A DNA stretch of 64,000 nucleotides, taken from the NCBI RefSeq assembly GCF_900188165.1, contig NZ_FZOS01000017.1:20319-84318 (forward strand), given 5' to 3'. Positions 1-8,265 of this stretch are shown here, one piece after another; position 1 is the first letter of the stretch, and every line of letters starts with the position of its first letter. The position numbers and the translations under genes were made by a program. This DNA is from Edaphosphingomonas laterariae. GTDB taxonomy: Bacteria; Pseudomonadota; Alphaproteobacteria; Sphingomonadales; Sphingomonadaceae. A model generated the notes under the pieces. That model was not told the origin of the DNA. It searched no databases and saw only the letters and a program-made list of their open reading frames with translations.

Positions 1-2070
1 CAGCCCTCCTATCACCGCCACTTCGCGGAACGCGCGCTTCAGCAGCGCCGATTGCTGCACCCATTCGACGAATTCGTCGGTCAGGATATCGGGCGCGAAC
101 AGCGCCGCCGGATCGGTCACCGGTTTCAGCGAATAGGTAGCCAGCGCATAATCATTGGCGACGAAGCCGATCGGCATCAGCCCCAGCGTCTCCATCCGCC
201 GGGTCAGCAGCATGCCGAGCGACTGGTGCGCGTTCCACCCTTCGAAGCTGTAGGCGACCATGAAGTGCCGGCCTTCGTGCGGGAAGGTTTCGACCAGCAA
301 TTGCCCCGCGCCGGGCAGCACCGATCGCCGCGCCTGCACGTCCAGCCATTCGCGCACCTCATTGGGGAAGCGCGGCCATTGCATGGGATCGGCCAGATAG
401 CCGCGCACCCGATCGGCCAGGTTGGTCGATATCGGCATGCGCGCGCCCATATAGGTGGGGATGCGCGCCGATCGCGAAGTGGCGCGCACGATCAGGTCGG
501 TCTGCTCGACCTTCTCAACCTCCAGGCTCAGCCCCGCGAAGAAGAAGGTGTCGCCCGGCGACAATGATGCGGCGAACCCCTCCTCCACCGTGCCGAGCTT
601 GCGGTGATTGCGGAACCGCACGTCGAGCATCGGCGCATCGACGATGATGCCCGCGTTCAGCCGGTGCTGCGCGACGAAGCTGGGATGGCTCACCCGCCAC
701 AGGCCGTCCGGCCCCTGCACCAGCCGGCGGAAACGGTCATAGGCCTTCAGCGCATAGCCGCCATTTTCGATGAAGCGCAGCACCTGATCGAAGATCCCGG
801 CGTCGAGCATCGCGTAGGGCGCCGCCTGCCGTATTTCGGCCAGCAGGGCATCGGCGTCGAAGGGGCCGGCACAGGCCACCGCCATGATATGCTGGGCCAG
901 CACGTCGAGCGCGCCCGGCCGGAAGGTTTCGGCATCGAGCGCGCCTTCCTCCACCGCGTCGAGCGCGGCGCGCGCCTCCAGATATTCGAAACGGTTGCCG
1001 GGGACGAGCAAGGCGCTGGACGGTTCGTCCAGCCGGTGATTGGCCCGGCCGATTCGCTGCAACAGCCGCGACGACCCCTTGGGCGCGCCCATCTGGATGA
1101 CAAGATCGACATCGCCCCAGTCGACGCCGAGGTCGAGGCTCGCCGTCGCCACCAGCGCGCGCAGCCGGCCGGCGGCCATCGCCTCCTCCACCTTGCGGCG
1201 CGCCTCGCGGCTGAGCGATCCGTGATGGATGCCGATCGGCAGCCCGGCATCATTGGCCTTCCACAGATCCTGGAAGATCAGCTCGGCCAAACTACGCGTG
1301 TTGCAGAAGATGATCGTCGTGCGGTGGGCCTCGATCTCCGCCATCACCTGCCCTGCGGCATAGCGCCCCGAATGGCCGGACCACGGCACGCGCCCTTCGG
1401 GCAGCAGGATGGCGATATCGGGATCCGCGCCCGGCTCGCCCCGCACCAGCGCGATCGCGTCCAGATCGCCATCGGGCGAAAGCCAGCCGCGATAGGCATC
1501 GGCATCGGCCACCGTGGCGGACAGGCCAACGACGCGCAGATCCGGCGCCAGCGTGCGCAGCCGGCTGATCGCCAGCGCCAGCAGATCGCCGCGCTTGCCG
1601 TTGGCGAAGGCGTGCACCTCGTCGATCACGATCGTCTTCAGCGTTGCGAACAGACCGGCGCTGTCGGGATAGGAAATCAGCAGGCTTAGCGATTCCGGCG
1701 TGGTCAGCAGCATATGCGGCGGCCGCGCCCGCTGCCGCGCCTTGCGGTCCGACGGGGTGTCGCCGGTCCGCGTTTCCACGCTGATCGGCAGCCCCATCTC
1801 GGCGATCGGGGTCAACAGGTTGCGCTGCACATCGACGGCCAGCGCCTTCAACGGCGAAACATAAAGCGTGTGGAGCCCTTGCGCGGGATGCTCCACCAGA
1901 TCGGCCAGGCTCGGCAGGAAACCCGCCAGCGTCTTGCCCGCGCCGGTCGGCGCCACCAGCAGCGCGTCCTGCCCGGCGCGCGCGGCCGCCAGCATCTCCA
2001 GCTGGTGCCGCCGCGGCTGCCAGCCACGGGCGGCGAACCAGTCGGCAAGGGCGGGCGGCAGCGCGGTCAT
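1..2070 (-). CDS. Ligase-associated DEXH-box DNA helicase (Lhr-like), C-terminus outside window
   Basis: Superfamily 2 DNA helicase of the Lhr-like, ligase-associated type, predicted to act in DNA damage response with an ATP-dependent ligase and a metallo-beta-lactamase-fold nuclease. Those partners would lie beyond the left edge and are not seen. The frame is open for 690 codons from an ATG at 2070 to base 1. Visible motifs are Walker A APTGAGKT near residue 40, the DEVH box in VIDEVHAF near residue 150, GLSAT, and motif VI QRIGRANH near residue 345. The family usually runs to about 800-850 residues, so roughly 130 residues are missing. The reading frame has no stop inside the window. Confidence in the family is high. 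Confidence 0.9.
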   Translation of the reverse strand, partial: MTALPPALADWFAARGWQPRRHQLEMLAAARAGQDALLVAPTGAGKTLAGFLPSLADLVEHPAQGLHTLYVSPLKALAVDVQRNLLTPIAEMGLPISVETRTGDTPSDRKARQRARPPHMLLTTPESLSLLISYPDSAGLFATLKTIVIDEVHAFANGKRGDLLALAISRLRTLAPDLRVVGLSATVADADAYRGWLSPDGDLDAIALVRGEPGADPDIAILLPEGRVPWSGHSGRYAAGQVMAEIEAHRTTIIFCNTRSLAELIFQDLWKANDAGLPIGIHHGSLSREARRKVEEAMAAGRLRALVATASLDLGVDWGDVDLVIQMGAPKGSSRLLQRIGRANHRLDEPSSALLVPGNRFEYLEARAALDAVEEGALDAETFRPGALDVLAQHIMAVACAGPFDADALLAEIRQAAPYAMLDAGIFDQVLRFIENGGYALKAYDRFRRLVQGPDGLWRVSHPSFVAQHRLNAGIIVDAPMLDVRFRNHRKLGTVEEGFAASLSPGDTFFFAGLSLEVEKVEQTDLIVRATSRSARIPTYMGARMPISTNLADRVRGYLADPMQWPRFPNEVREWLDVQARRSVLPGAGQLLVETFPHEGRHFMVAYSFEGWNAHQSLGMLLTRRMETLGLMPIGFVANDYALATYSLKPVTDPAALFAPDILTDEFVEWVQQSALLKRAFREVAVIGGL

Positions 2071-2133
2071 CGCCGTCCTGACTATCCGGCTCGCCCGCAT
2101 CGCGATAGGAGGGCCGCCGCAAAGGAGTAGATC

Positions 2134-2310
2134 ATGGCCGAATTCGTCCGTCACAAGCAGCCCTGGACCGGCGACGAACTCGCCAAGCTCCGCCGCCTCG
2201 CCGAAAAGGGCATGGCGCTGCGCGCGATCGCCAAGGCCCTCACCCGCAGCGAGGAATCGGTGAAGGACCGCGCCAAGCAGGACGGCATCAAGATCGCCAA
2301 GCTGCATTGA
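2134..2310 (+). CDS. Small HTH/SANT-like protein, 58 aa
   Basis: Short gene with an excellent ribosome binding site (AAAGGAG at 2121-2127) ahead of the ATG. The product begins MAEFVRHKQPWTGDELAKL and holds a compact three-helix segment (WTGDELAKLRRLAEKGM, then ALRAIAKALTRSEESVK) that resembles a SANT/Myb or resolvase-type helix-turn-helix. It carries many Lys and Arg residues, so a DNA-binding role is plausible but inferred. It stands alone, starts 63 bp from the divergently transcribed helicase start, and is followed at once by a strong bidirectional terminator shared with dps. Confidence 0.72.
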   Translation: MAEFVRHKQPWTGDELAKLRRLAEKGMALRAIAKALTRSEESVKDRAKQDGIKIAKLH

Positions 2311-2316
2311 TCCCAC

Positions 2317-2352
2317 AAAAAAGGGGTGGCCCGGCGGGCCACCCCTTTTTTT
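2317..2352. terminator. Bidirectional intrinsic terminator
   Basis: A perfect 16-bp inverted repeat (arms 2317-2332 and 2336-2351, three-base loop GGC) begins with six A and ends with a run of T, so it reads as a rho-independent terminator from both sides. It separates the convergent 58-aa gene and dps. Confidence 0.93.
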
Positions 2353-2372
2353 GTTTGCCGGGTCGGGGCCGC

Positions 2373-2873
2373 TCAGGCGCCCTGGCTGGCCTCGAACAGG
2401 AACCAGGCGCGTTCCTCGGCCAGGTCGGTCCATTCGTCCAGGATGCCGCTGGTCGCATTGTCCTTGGCCGCGTCCACGATGTCCTTGGCCTCGCGGAACT
2501 TCTCCACCAGCTTCAGATTATCGTCGCGCAGTTCGCGCAGCATGTCGCCCGCGCTCACGAAATCGGCGTCATTGTCCTTGATCGACTGCAGCCGCGCGAT
2601 GTGGCCGATCGACCGCAGCGTGGTGTTGCCGGTCTTGCGCACGCGTTCGGCGATCTGGTCGGTCGTGCCCAGGATCTGGGTCGCCTGATCGTCGAGCATC
2701 AGGTGATAATCGCGAAAATGCGGGCCCGAAACGTGCCAGTGGAAATTCTTGGTCTTGAGGTAGAGCGCGTAGCTATCGGCAAGGATCGCGTTCAGCGCGT
2801 CCGCCACGCTGCTCACCTTGTTGCTTGCCAGATCGGTCGGCGTCGCGAGTTTGGCCTTGGGCGTCTTCGCCAT
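2373..2873 (-). CDS. dps: Dps-family DNA-binding ferritin-like protein, 166 aa
   Basis: Dodecameric miniferritin that binds DNA and oxidises and stores iron, protecting the chromosome in starvation and peroxide stress. The family ferroxidase signature is visible: HWHVSGPHF near residue 48, followed by HLMLDDQATQI with the Asp ligand. The N-terminus MAKTPKAKLA is Lys-rich, as in Dps proteins that bind DNA through their tails. The ATG at 2873 is chosen because AGGAGG lies seven bases upstream; an in-frame codon at 2900 lacks such a site. The length is typical. It is monocistronic, with a terminator just after the stop. Confidence 0.93.
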   Translation of the reverse strand: MAKTPKAKLATPTDLASNKVSSVADALNAILADSYALYLKTKNFHWHVSGPHFRDYHLMLDDQATQILGTTDQIAERVRKTGNTTLRSIGHIARLQSIKDNDADFVSAGDMLRELRDDNLKLVEKFREAKDIVDAAKDNATSGILDEWTDLAEERAWFLFEASQGA

Positions 2874-2990
2874 GAATATTCCTCCTGTCGGCGGGTCCAA
2901 CTGACTATCGATTCGTTTGTATAACGATCAAGATGGCAAATCGTGGCACCGCCGCCATGGAGAATCTTCGATCGGCGTGATCGATCTTCC

Positions 2991-3033
2991 CTGTCAGCCG
3001 ATATTTCTGTCAGCCGACATTCCCATCAGCCAA
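2991..3033. repeat. Three short direct repeats between dps and polA
   Basis: CTGTCAGCCGA occurs at 2991-3001 and again at 3007-3017, and a degenerate copy CATCAGCCAA follows at 3024-3033. Spacing is about 16-17 bp. The repeats lie upstream of dps and just downstream of the polA stop. They may be binding sites or only a decayed tandem duplication. Confidence 0.4.
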
Positions 3034-3047
3034 CAGGCCTGCCGGCT

Positions 3048-5852
3048 TCAGTGCGCCGCGCCCCAGCTTGGCCCGGTGCCGATTTCCACCCCCAAAGGTA
3101 CGGACAGGCTGACCAATGGTTCCGCCGCCCCGGCCATCACCGCACGAATGATCGGCGTCGCCGCTTCGACATCGGCTTCGGGCAGTTCGAACACCAGTTC
3201 GTCATGCACCTGCAGCAGCATCCGCACGCGATCGAGCCCGGCCGCTTCCAGCGCCGGCGTCATCCGCACCATCGCGCGCTTGATTATATCGGCGCAGCTG
3301 CCCTGGATCGGCGCGTTGATCGCCGCGCGCTCGGCACCCTGGCGGATATGCTGCACGCCGGCCTTGATCTGCGGGAACCAGGTCTTGCGCCCGAACAGCG
3401 TCTCGGTGAAACCGGTCGCCCGCGCTTTCTCCAGCGTCTCGTTGATATAGGCCGAAATCCCCGGAAACCGCTCGAAATAGCGGGAGATCATCGCCTGCGC
3501 CTCGTCCGGCTCGATCTCCAGCCGCGATGCCAGCCCCCAGCGCGAAATGCCGTAGAGGATGGCGAAGTTGATCGTCTTGGCACGGCCGCGCGTATCGCGA
3601 TTGACCTCGCCGAACAGCTCCTGCGCGGTCGCCGCGTGAATATCCTCGCCCCGGCGGAACGCTTCGCGCAGCGCGGGCACGTCGGCCATGTGCGCGGCGA
3701 GCCGCAGCTCGATCTGGCTATAGTCCGCCGCCAGGATCACATTGCCCGGCTCGGCGACGAACGCGTCGCGGATCTGGCGCCCGGCCTCGCTGCGGATCGG
3801 GATATTCTGCAGGTTGGGATCGGTGGACGACAAGCGCCCGGTCTGCGCGCCGGTCAGGCTGTAGCTGGTGTGGACACGGCCGGTATCGCGGTTGATCTGC
3901 GCCTGCAGCGCATCGGTATAGGTGGATTTCAGCTTGGCGAGCTGGCGCCAGTCGAGCACCAGCCCCGCGATCTTCACCCCATCCGCCTTCAGCTTTTCGA
4001 GCACGGTGACGTCGGTGGAATAGGCGCCGGATTTGCCTTTCTTGCCGCCCTTCAGCCCCATCTTGTCGAACAAGATGGCGCCCAGCTGCTGCGGCGATCC
4101 GATGGTGAAGGGCTGGCCCGCCTCGCCGTGAATCTCCTCCTCCAGCCGCGCGATCTCCTGCGCGAAGCGGCCGGACAGGCGCGACAGATGCTCGCGATCC
4201 ACCTTGATGCCCGCACGCTCCATGCCGGCCACCACCGGGATCAGCGGCCGATCGACCAGTTCATAGACCCGCGTCGCCGCCTCGCGCGCCAGCCGGGGCT
4301 GGAAACGCGTCCACAGCCGCCAGGTCACATCGGCATCCTCGCCGGCATAGCGCGTCGCCTGATCCAGCGGCACCTGCGCGAAGCTGATCGCCTTCTTGCC
4401 GGTGCCGGCAACCTCCTTGAACGGGATGCAGCTATGATCGAGCACGGCCTGCGCCACCTCGTCCATGCCGTGCCCGGCCAGCGACTGCCCGGCATCGAGG
4501 TCGAAGCTCATCACCATCGTGTCGTCGATCGGCGCGACATCCAGGCCGACGCGCTTCAGCACGTTCAGGTCATATTTGATGTTGTGGCCGATCTTCAGCA
4601 CGGCGGCATCGGCCAGCAACGGCCGCATCCGCGCGACCAGATCGGCCAGCGGGATCTGCACCGGCGCCTCGGCGAACATGCCGTCGTCGCTGCGATGGCC
4701 GACGGGAATGTAACAGGCCCGGCCCGGCGCGGTCGCCAGACAGATACCGGCCAGATTGGCCGAAATGCTGTCCAGCGCATCGGTTTCGGTGTCGATCGCG
4801 ATGATCCCGCTGGCATAGGATTCGGCGATCCACGCATCCAGCCGCTCCAGCGTCGTCACGGTTTCATAAGCGTCGCGATCGATCGGCGGCAGCGGCACGA
4901 AATCGGGCAGCGCCACTTCGGCCGCCGGCGTCGCCGATCCCGCCGCAGCACCGGCCACCGGATCGGCCTTGTCCTTGCCCGGCGCATGCGCCGCCAGCCG
5001 CGACAGCAGCGTCTTGAAACCCTGATCTTCCAGAAAGGCGCGCAGCGGCTCGGGCGGAATGCCGTCCAGCCGCAGCTCATCCAGCGCATGCGGCACCGGC
5101 ACCTCGCGATGCAGGTCCACCAGCACGCGCGACAGGCGGGCCATCTCGGTATTGGCGATCAGATTCTCGCGCATCTTGGACGGCTTCATCGCCGGCGCGG
5201 CGGCCAGCACGCTTTCCAGGTCGCCATATTCCAGGATCAGCTTGCTCGCCGTCTTGGGGCCGATGCCGGGGACGCCGGGCACATTGTCCACGCTGTCGCC
5301 CATCAGCGCCAGCACATCGCCCAGCTTCTCGGGCGGCACGCCGAACTTGCCCATCACATAATCGGCGCCGCGCCGCTCATTCTTCATCGTGTCGAGCATG
5401 TCGACGCCGGGGCGGATGAGCTGCATCAGATCCTTGTCGGACGAAACGATGGTCACGTCCCAGCCGGCTGCGATCGCCTTCATCGTATAGGTGGCGATGA
5501 TGTCGTCGGCCTCGAACCCGGCCTCCTCGATGCAGGGCAGCGAAAAGGCGCGCGTCGCATCGCGGAACAGCGGGAATTGCGGCACCAGATCTTCCGGCGC
5601 CGGCGGCCGCTGCGCCTTGTATTTGTCATAGAGGTCGTTGCGGAAGGTGTGCGATCCCTTGTCGAACACCACCGCCAGATGCGTCGGCCCGTCCGCCTTG
5701 TCGAGCGCATCGGCCAGCTTCCACAGCATCGCCGTATAGCCATAGACGGCCCCGACGTTCAGGCCGTAGCGGTTGGTCAGCGGCGGAAGCTGATGATAGG
5801 CGCGGAAGATGTAGCCCGAGCCGTCGACGAGATAGAGGTGGTTGGAAGCCAT
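3048..5852 (-). CDS. polA: DNA polymerase I
   Basis: Full-length 934-aa family A polymerase for Okazaki fragment processing and repair. Three domains are visible: an N-terminal 5'-3' exonuclease/FEN domain (MASNHLYLVDGSGYIFRA, then GIGPKTASKLI near residue 200), a 3'-5' proofreading domain with intact DTETDALD near residue 350, and the polymerase domain with ADYSQIELR near residue 710 and VHDELVFE near residue 882. The intact proofreading Asp/Glu residues mean this is not a Taq-like inactive form. The gene is flanked by dps on one side and a small secreted-protein gene on the other. Confidence 0.97.
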   Translation of the reverse strand: MASNHLYLVDGSGYIFRAYHQLPPLTNRYGLNVGAVYGYTAMLWKLADALDKADGPTHLAVVFDKGSHTFRNDLYDKYKAQRPPAPEDLVPQFPLFRDATRAFSLPCIEEAGFEADDIIATYTMKAIAAGWDVTIVSSDKDLMQLIRPGVDMLDTMKNERRGADYVMGKFGVPPEKLGDVLALMGDSVDNVPGVPGIGPKTASKLILEYGDLESVLAAAPAMKPSKMRENLIANTEMARLSRVLVDLHREVPVPHALDELRLDGIPPEPLRAFLEDQGFKTLLSRLAAHAPGKDKADPVAGAAAGSATPAAEVALPDFVPLPPIDRDAYETVTTLERLDAWIAESYASGIIAIDTETDALDSISANLAGICLATAPGRACYIPVGHRSDDGMFAEAPVQIPLADLVARMRPLLADAAVLKIGHNIKYDLNVLKRVGLDVAPIDDTMVMSFDLDAGQSLAGHGMDEVAQAVLDHSCIPFKEVAGTGKKAISFAQVPLDQATRYAGEDADVTWRLWTRFQPRLAREAATRVYELVDRPLIPVVAGMERAGIKVDREHLSRLSGRFAQEIARLEEEIHGEAGQPFTIGSPQQLGAILFDKMGLKGGKKGKSGAYSTDVTVLEKLKADGVKIAGLVLDWRQLAKLKSTYTDALQAQINRDTGRVHTSYSLTGAQTGRLSSTDPNLQNIPIRSEAGRQIRDAFVAEPGNVILAADYSQIELRLAAHMADVPALREAFRRGEDIHAATAQELFGEVNRDTRGRAKTINFAILYGISRWGLASRLEIEPDEAQAMISRYFERFPGISAYINETLEKARATGFTETLFGRKTWFPQIKAGVQHIRQGAERAAINAPIQGSCADIIKRAMVRMTPALEAAGLDRVRMLLQVHDELVFELPEADVEAATPIIRAVMAGAAEPLVSLSVPLGVEIGTGPSWGAAH

Positions 5853-5986
5853 GGGCCAAGGGGATAGCCCAACCCCGCGCCGCCATCCACCGCCAACCTT
5901 GCCTCAGGCGCACCAAAGCGCGATCGGGGAGGCAAGCCCACGCACCGCAAGGCAGGCCGCGCCATGGCGGCCCGGCTTTCACCCCC

Positions 5987-6445
5987 TTACCCCGCGCGGC
6001 CGCCTTGTGTCGCACTCCGCCGTTCCGGCCTTTTCTGCATGATCATCTCGACCTTCTGGCCGCCATGATAATCGACGATGCCGCACATCCGCTTCCCATC
6101 GCCGGCAAGCGCGCCGTTGAAGCGGACATCGCCTTCGTTCGACGCGACCACCATCGCCACCATCCGGCCATCGACCTTCAGGCTGCGCACCACCACGACG
6201 CCGGGCGTCAACGCCAGCGATCCTCCCAATTCGGGGCCCATCATGCCCAGCGAGAGCAGGCCGAAGCTGGGAATGCCGCCCACATCCATAAGCGCGTCCC
6301 ACAGACCCGCCAGATCGCCGGGCTGAACCGGCTTCGCGGCCGCCATGTCCGGCGCGCTGCACGCGAACTGCATGGTCACCGCCTCGCTTGCCGCCGCCGG
6401 AACAGATGCGCACGCCAATGCGATGCCGACGATAATCCGTTTCAT
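5987..6445 (-). CDS. Secreted hypothetical protein, 152 aa
   Basis: I do not recognise the family. The product has a clear Sec signal peptide (MKRIIVGIALACASVPAAAS) and a mature domain of about 130 residues, mostly beta-prone, with two Cys residues (FACSAPD and RMCGIVDY) that could form a disulfide in the periplasm. Start 6445 is preferred over the in-frame codon at 6469 because the signal peptide then starts correctly. It is transcribed away from the LytTR regulator gene, with only 76 bp between the starts, which suggests a shared control region. Confidence 0.7.
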   Translation of the reverse strand: MKRIIVGIALACASVPAAASEAVTMQFACSAPDMAAAKPVQPGDLAGLWDALMDVGGIPSFGLLSLGMMGPELGGSLALTPGVVVVRSLKVDGRMVAMVVASNEGDVRFNGALAGDGKRMCGIVDYHGGQKVEMIMQKRPERRSATQGGRAG

Positions 6446-6521
6446 TGCCCTGCTTCTCCATGCCAACATTTCACGAAGGCGGGTTGGCTGGTGGTGATGC
6501 CGGTCGACAACGGGGAAAGTC

Positions 6522-7340
6522 GTGAATAGCTTTCACAATTTCGTGACTGGCAGGCCGATGCAGCTGGCGATGCGCGAATGGCGGATCATGGGGAAGTGGC
6601 GGGCGCCGCTCAGCGCCGTCGCGTTCGGCGCGTTGCTGGGCGTGACGGGTCCGTTCGGATCGCAAGCCACGCTCGGCCCGGCGGTGCGATATCCTTTCTG
6701 GATGGTCATCGCGCTCGTCGGTTTCGGCGCTGCCGCCGTCGCGGAACGCGTGCTCCCCTCCGCCTCGCCGAACAGAAGAAGCGCAGCCCGGATCATCGCC
6801 ATCGCCGCCGCATCCGCCGTGCCGATGACCTTCTTTGTGGCCTGGGCCATGGGCGTGGTCCGGCCCGGCAGAACGTTCAGCCCCGTTCAACTGCTCGGCC
6901 TGTTCCCTTATGTGGCGCTGGTCCAGCTGCTGATCGCCCGCATCCTGTCTCCCAACGACCCGCCGTCTCCGGCCGCCCCGGTGGTGGCGGCCCTCGGCTC
7001 CGTCGAACAGCCAGCCGCCGCCGCATATCCGGCGGAGTTCATGGCGAAGCTTCCCGCCGCCTTGCGCCGCGACATCCTCGCGCTCGAAGCCGAGGACCAT
7101 TATGTGCGCGTCCACACCCGCCACGGCTCGGCGCTGGTCCTGATGCGGCTGGCGGACGCGGCGGCGATCATCGATCCCCGGCTGGGCCTGCGCGTGCATC
7201 GCAGCTGGTGGGTGGCCAAAGACGGCGTTCGCGCGCTGGAACGAACGCCCGGACGGACCATCGCCCGGCTGGCCGATGACACCGCAGTTCCGATCAGCCG
7301 AACATATTTGCCCGCCGCACGGACATTCTGGACGGACTAG
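6522..7340 (+). CDS. Membrane-anchored LytTR-domain transcriptional regulator, 272 aa
   Basis: Transcription factor with no receiver domain. The N-terminal 150 residues hold about four hydrophobic segments (for example PFWMVIALVGFGAAAVAE and LLGLFPYVALVQLLIARI), and the C-terminal 100 residues form a LytTR DNA-binding domain (LALEAEDHYVRVHTRHG, LRVHRSWWVAKDGV, VPISRTYLPA). GTG at 6522 is preceded by GGGGAAAG; ATGs at 6558 and 6573 are alternatives. DNA would be bound from the membrane. The divergent small secreted protein at 5987-6445 is a plausible target or partner, by inference from arrangement only. Confidence 0.85.
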   Translation: MNSFHNFVTGRPMQLAMREWRIMGKWRAPLSAVAFGALLGVTGPFGSQATLGPAVRYPFWMVIALVGFGAAAVAERVLPSASPNRRSAARIIAIAAASAVPMTFFVAWAMGVVRPGRTFSPVQLLGLFPYVALVQLLIARILSPNDPPSPAAPVVAALGSVEQPAAAAYPAEFMAKLPAALRRDILALEAEDHYVRVHTRHGSALVLMRLADAAAIIDPRLGLRVHRSWWVAKDGVRALERTPGRTIARLADDTAVPISRTYLPAARTFWTD

Positions 7341-7419
7341 GCCGCGTGCGCAGAGTCATGTCGCGGCCGCTATCAATGGCTTCCGCCCGAAATCCTGACA
7401 GTCAGGACACGCCGACATT

Positions 7420-7817
7420 GCGGACATTAGCTTCTGGTGCCTAGACGGCCCGACGCCACCACACTGCATCTACGCGGACGCTAAGAGGCGGACGGTCGCA
7501 GAACATGAGGTCGAGTTGGTCACCCCTTAGTGCCACTTCGCTTATCCAGCCGCCGGTCGCGGCACTCGGCGCATCTTCTGTGGTAGGAAATCCCTCTACA
7601 ACTAAGGTGCCGGGTGCTGCTTGCCCTTCAGGTTGACCGATGCCTCGCTCGTTCACCCATTCATCATCGAACGCAATTTCGAGATTTGACCCCACTGCTC
7701 GCACATCGAGCACGCGAGCATCGTGAAGGCCGCCTCGCTCGCATAGCCACTCCGACGTAACTGATTGCATGATGAGCCTCCGCCACGCCGTTCTGCCATG
7801 AGTTTCCTAATGTCCGC
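7420..7817. repeat. 11-bp inverted repeats bracketing an atypical ORF
   Basis: GCGGACATTAG at 7420-7430 is repeated exactly as its reverse complement CTAATGTCCGC at 7807-7817. The 398-bp interval encloses the 109-aa ORF and has base and codon use less GC-rich than its neighbours. A further GCGGAC lies at 7831-7836. This could be a small mobile cassette or a pair of regulatory sites. Confidence 0.45.
7441..7770 (-). CDS. Hypothetical protein, 109 aa, atypical composition
   Basis: No family recognised. The frame from ATG 7770 is open and gives an acidic soluble protein (MQSVTSEWLCERGGLHDARV at the start, VRVDAVWWRRAV at the end) with alternating hydrophobic strands and no signal peptide or membrane segment. 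Codon use is less GC-biased than in neighbouring genes, suggesting a separate origin. It lies alone between the LytTR regulator and the 36-aa membrane protein, within the 11-bp inverted repeats. Some uncertainty remains whether it is expressed. Confidence 0.5.
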   Translation of the reverse strand: MQSVTSEWLCERGGLHDARVLDVRAVGSNLEIAFDDEWVNERGIGQPEGQAAPGTLVVEGFPTTEDAPSAATGGWISEVALRGDQLDLMFCDRPPLSVRVDAVWWRRAV

Positions 7818-7946
7818 TTTCCCCGACATAGCGGACCTTCGTACCTAGCGCGCCGCTGCCTAAAAGCCGACGCGGCTTGGCCGTCCCTCCCCACCCCGAT
7901 CATCATGCCGGCGAAGGCTGGCATCGGCGCGCGGCCGGGATCGGAT

Positions 7947-7960
7947 TTGACCCAGATCAA
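7947..7960 (+). promoter_or_regulatory. FNR/FixK-type box
   Basis: TTGACCCAGATCAA matches the CRP/FNR-family anaerobic consensus TTGAT-N4-ATCAA at nine of ten defined positions. It is centred about 62 bases before the ATG of the 36-aa membrane protein, so activation of that gene under low oxygen is the natural reading. Confidence 0.65.
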
Positions 7961-8015
7961 GGCGGCCATTCGCGGGCCGGTCTATCCAGCCTCCGGCTTG
8001 GTTCAGGAGGTCGCG

Positions 8016-8126
8016 ATGACGGGTTTGGTCGACAACTGGTTCAACTATGTCGTGCTGGCGGAGGTGCTGCTGTTCATGGGCGTGCTCGGCTATGTTTCGA
8101 TCGCCGACGCACTGGCCGGTCGCTGA
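8016..8126 (+). CDS. Small membrane protein, 36 aa
   Basis: A 36-residue product starting MTGLVDNWFNY with one long hydrophobic helix (VVLAEVLLFMGVLGYVSIA) and ending ADALAGR. Evidence that it is real: an AGGAGG ribosome binding site five bases before the ATG, a stop well placed, and an FNR-type box upstream. The size and topology resemble small accessory subunits of membrane complexes such as CydX or CcoQ, but I see no sequence signature that assigns it, and no oxidase genes are nearby. Confidence 0.65.
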   Translation: MTGLVDNWFNYVVLAEVLLFMGVLGYVSIADALAGR

Positions 8127-8265
8127 TCGCCACGCACACCCGATCAGCCCCGCCCGCTGACGCGCGGGCGTTGAAAGATGGGCCGGGGTGGCCATAATCC
8201 CCCGGCACACATCCCGGCTCGAATAGGCCCGCCGGCCATCTGGCGGCCGCCTGCCGCCTTCAGGT

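Noticed and set aside
2943..5867. Long open frame on the plus strand opposite polA
   Set aside because: It is antisense to a full, motif-complete DNA polymerase I. Its product is Arg/His-rich with no domain, as expected in high-GC shadow frames.
8016..8126. KdpF subunit of a potassium pump
   Set aside because: Size and one helix fit, but no kdpABC genes are nearby and the sequence does not match KdpF.
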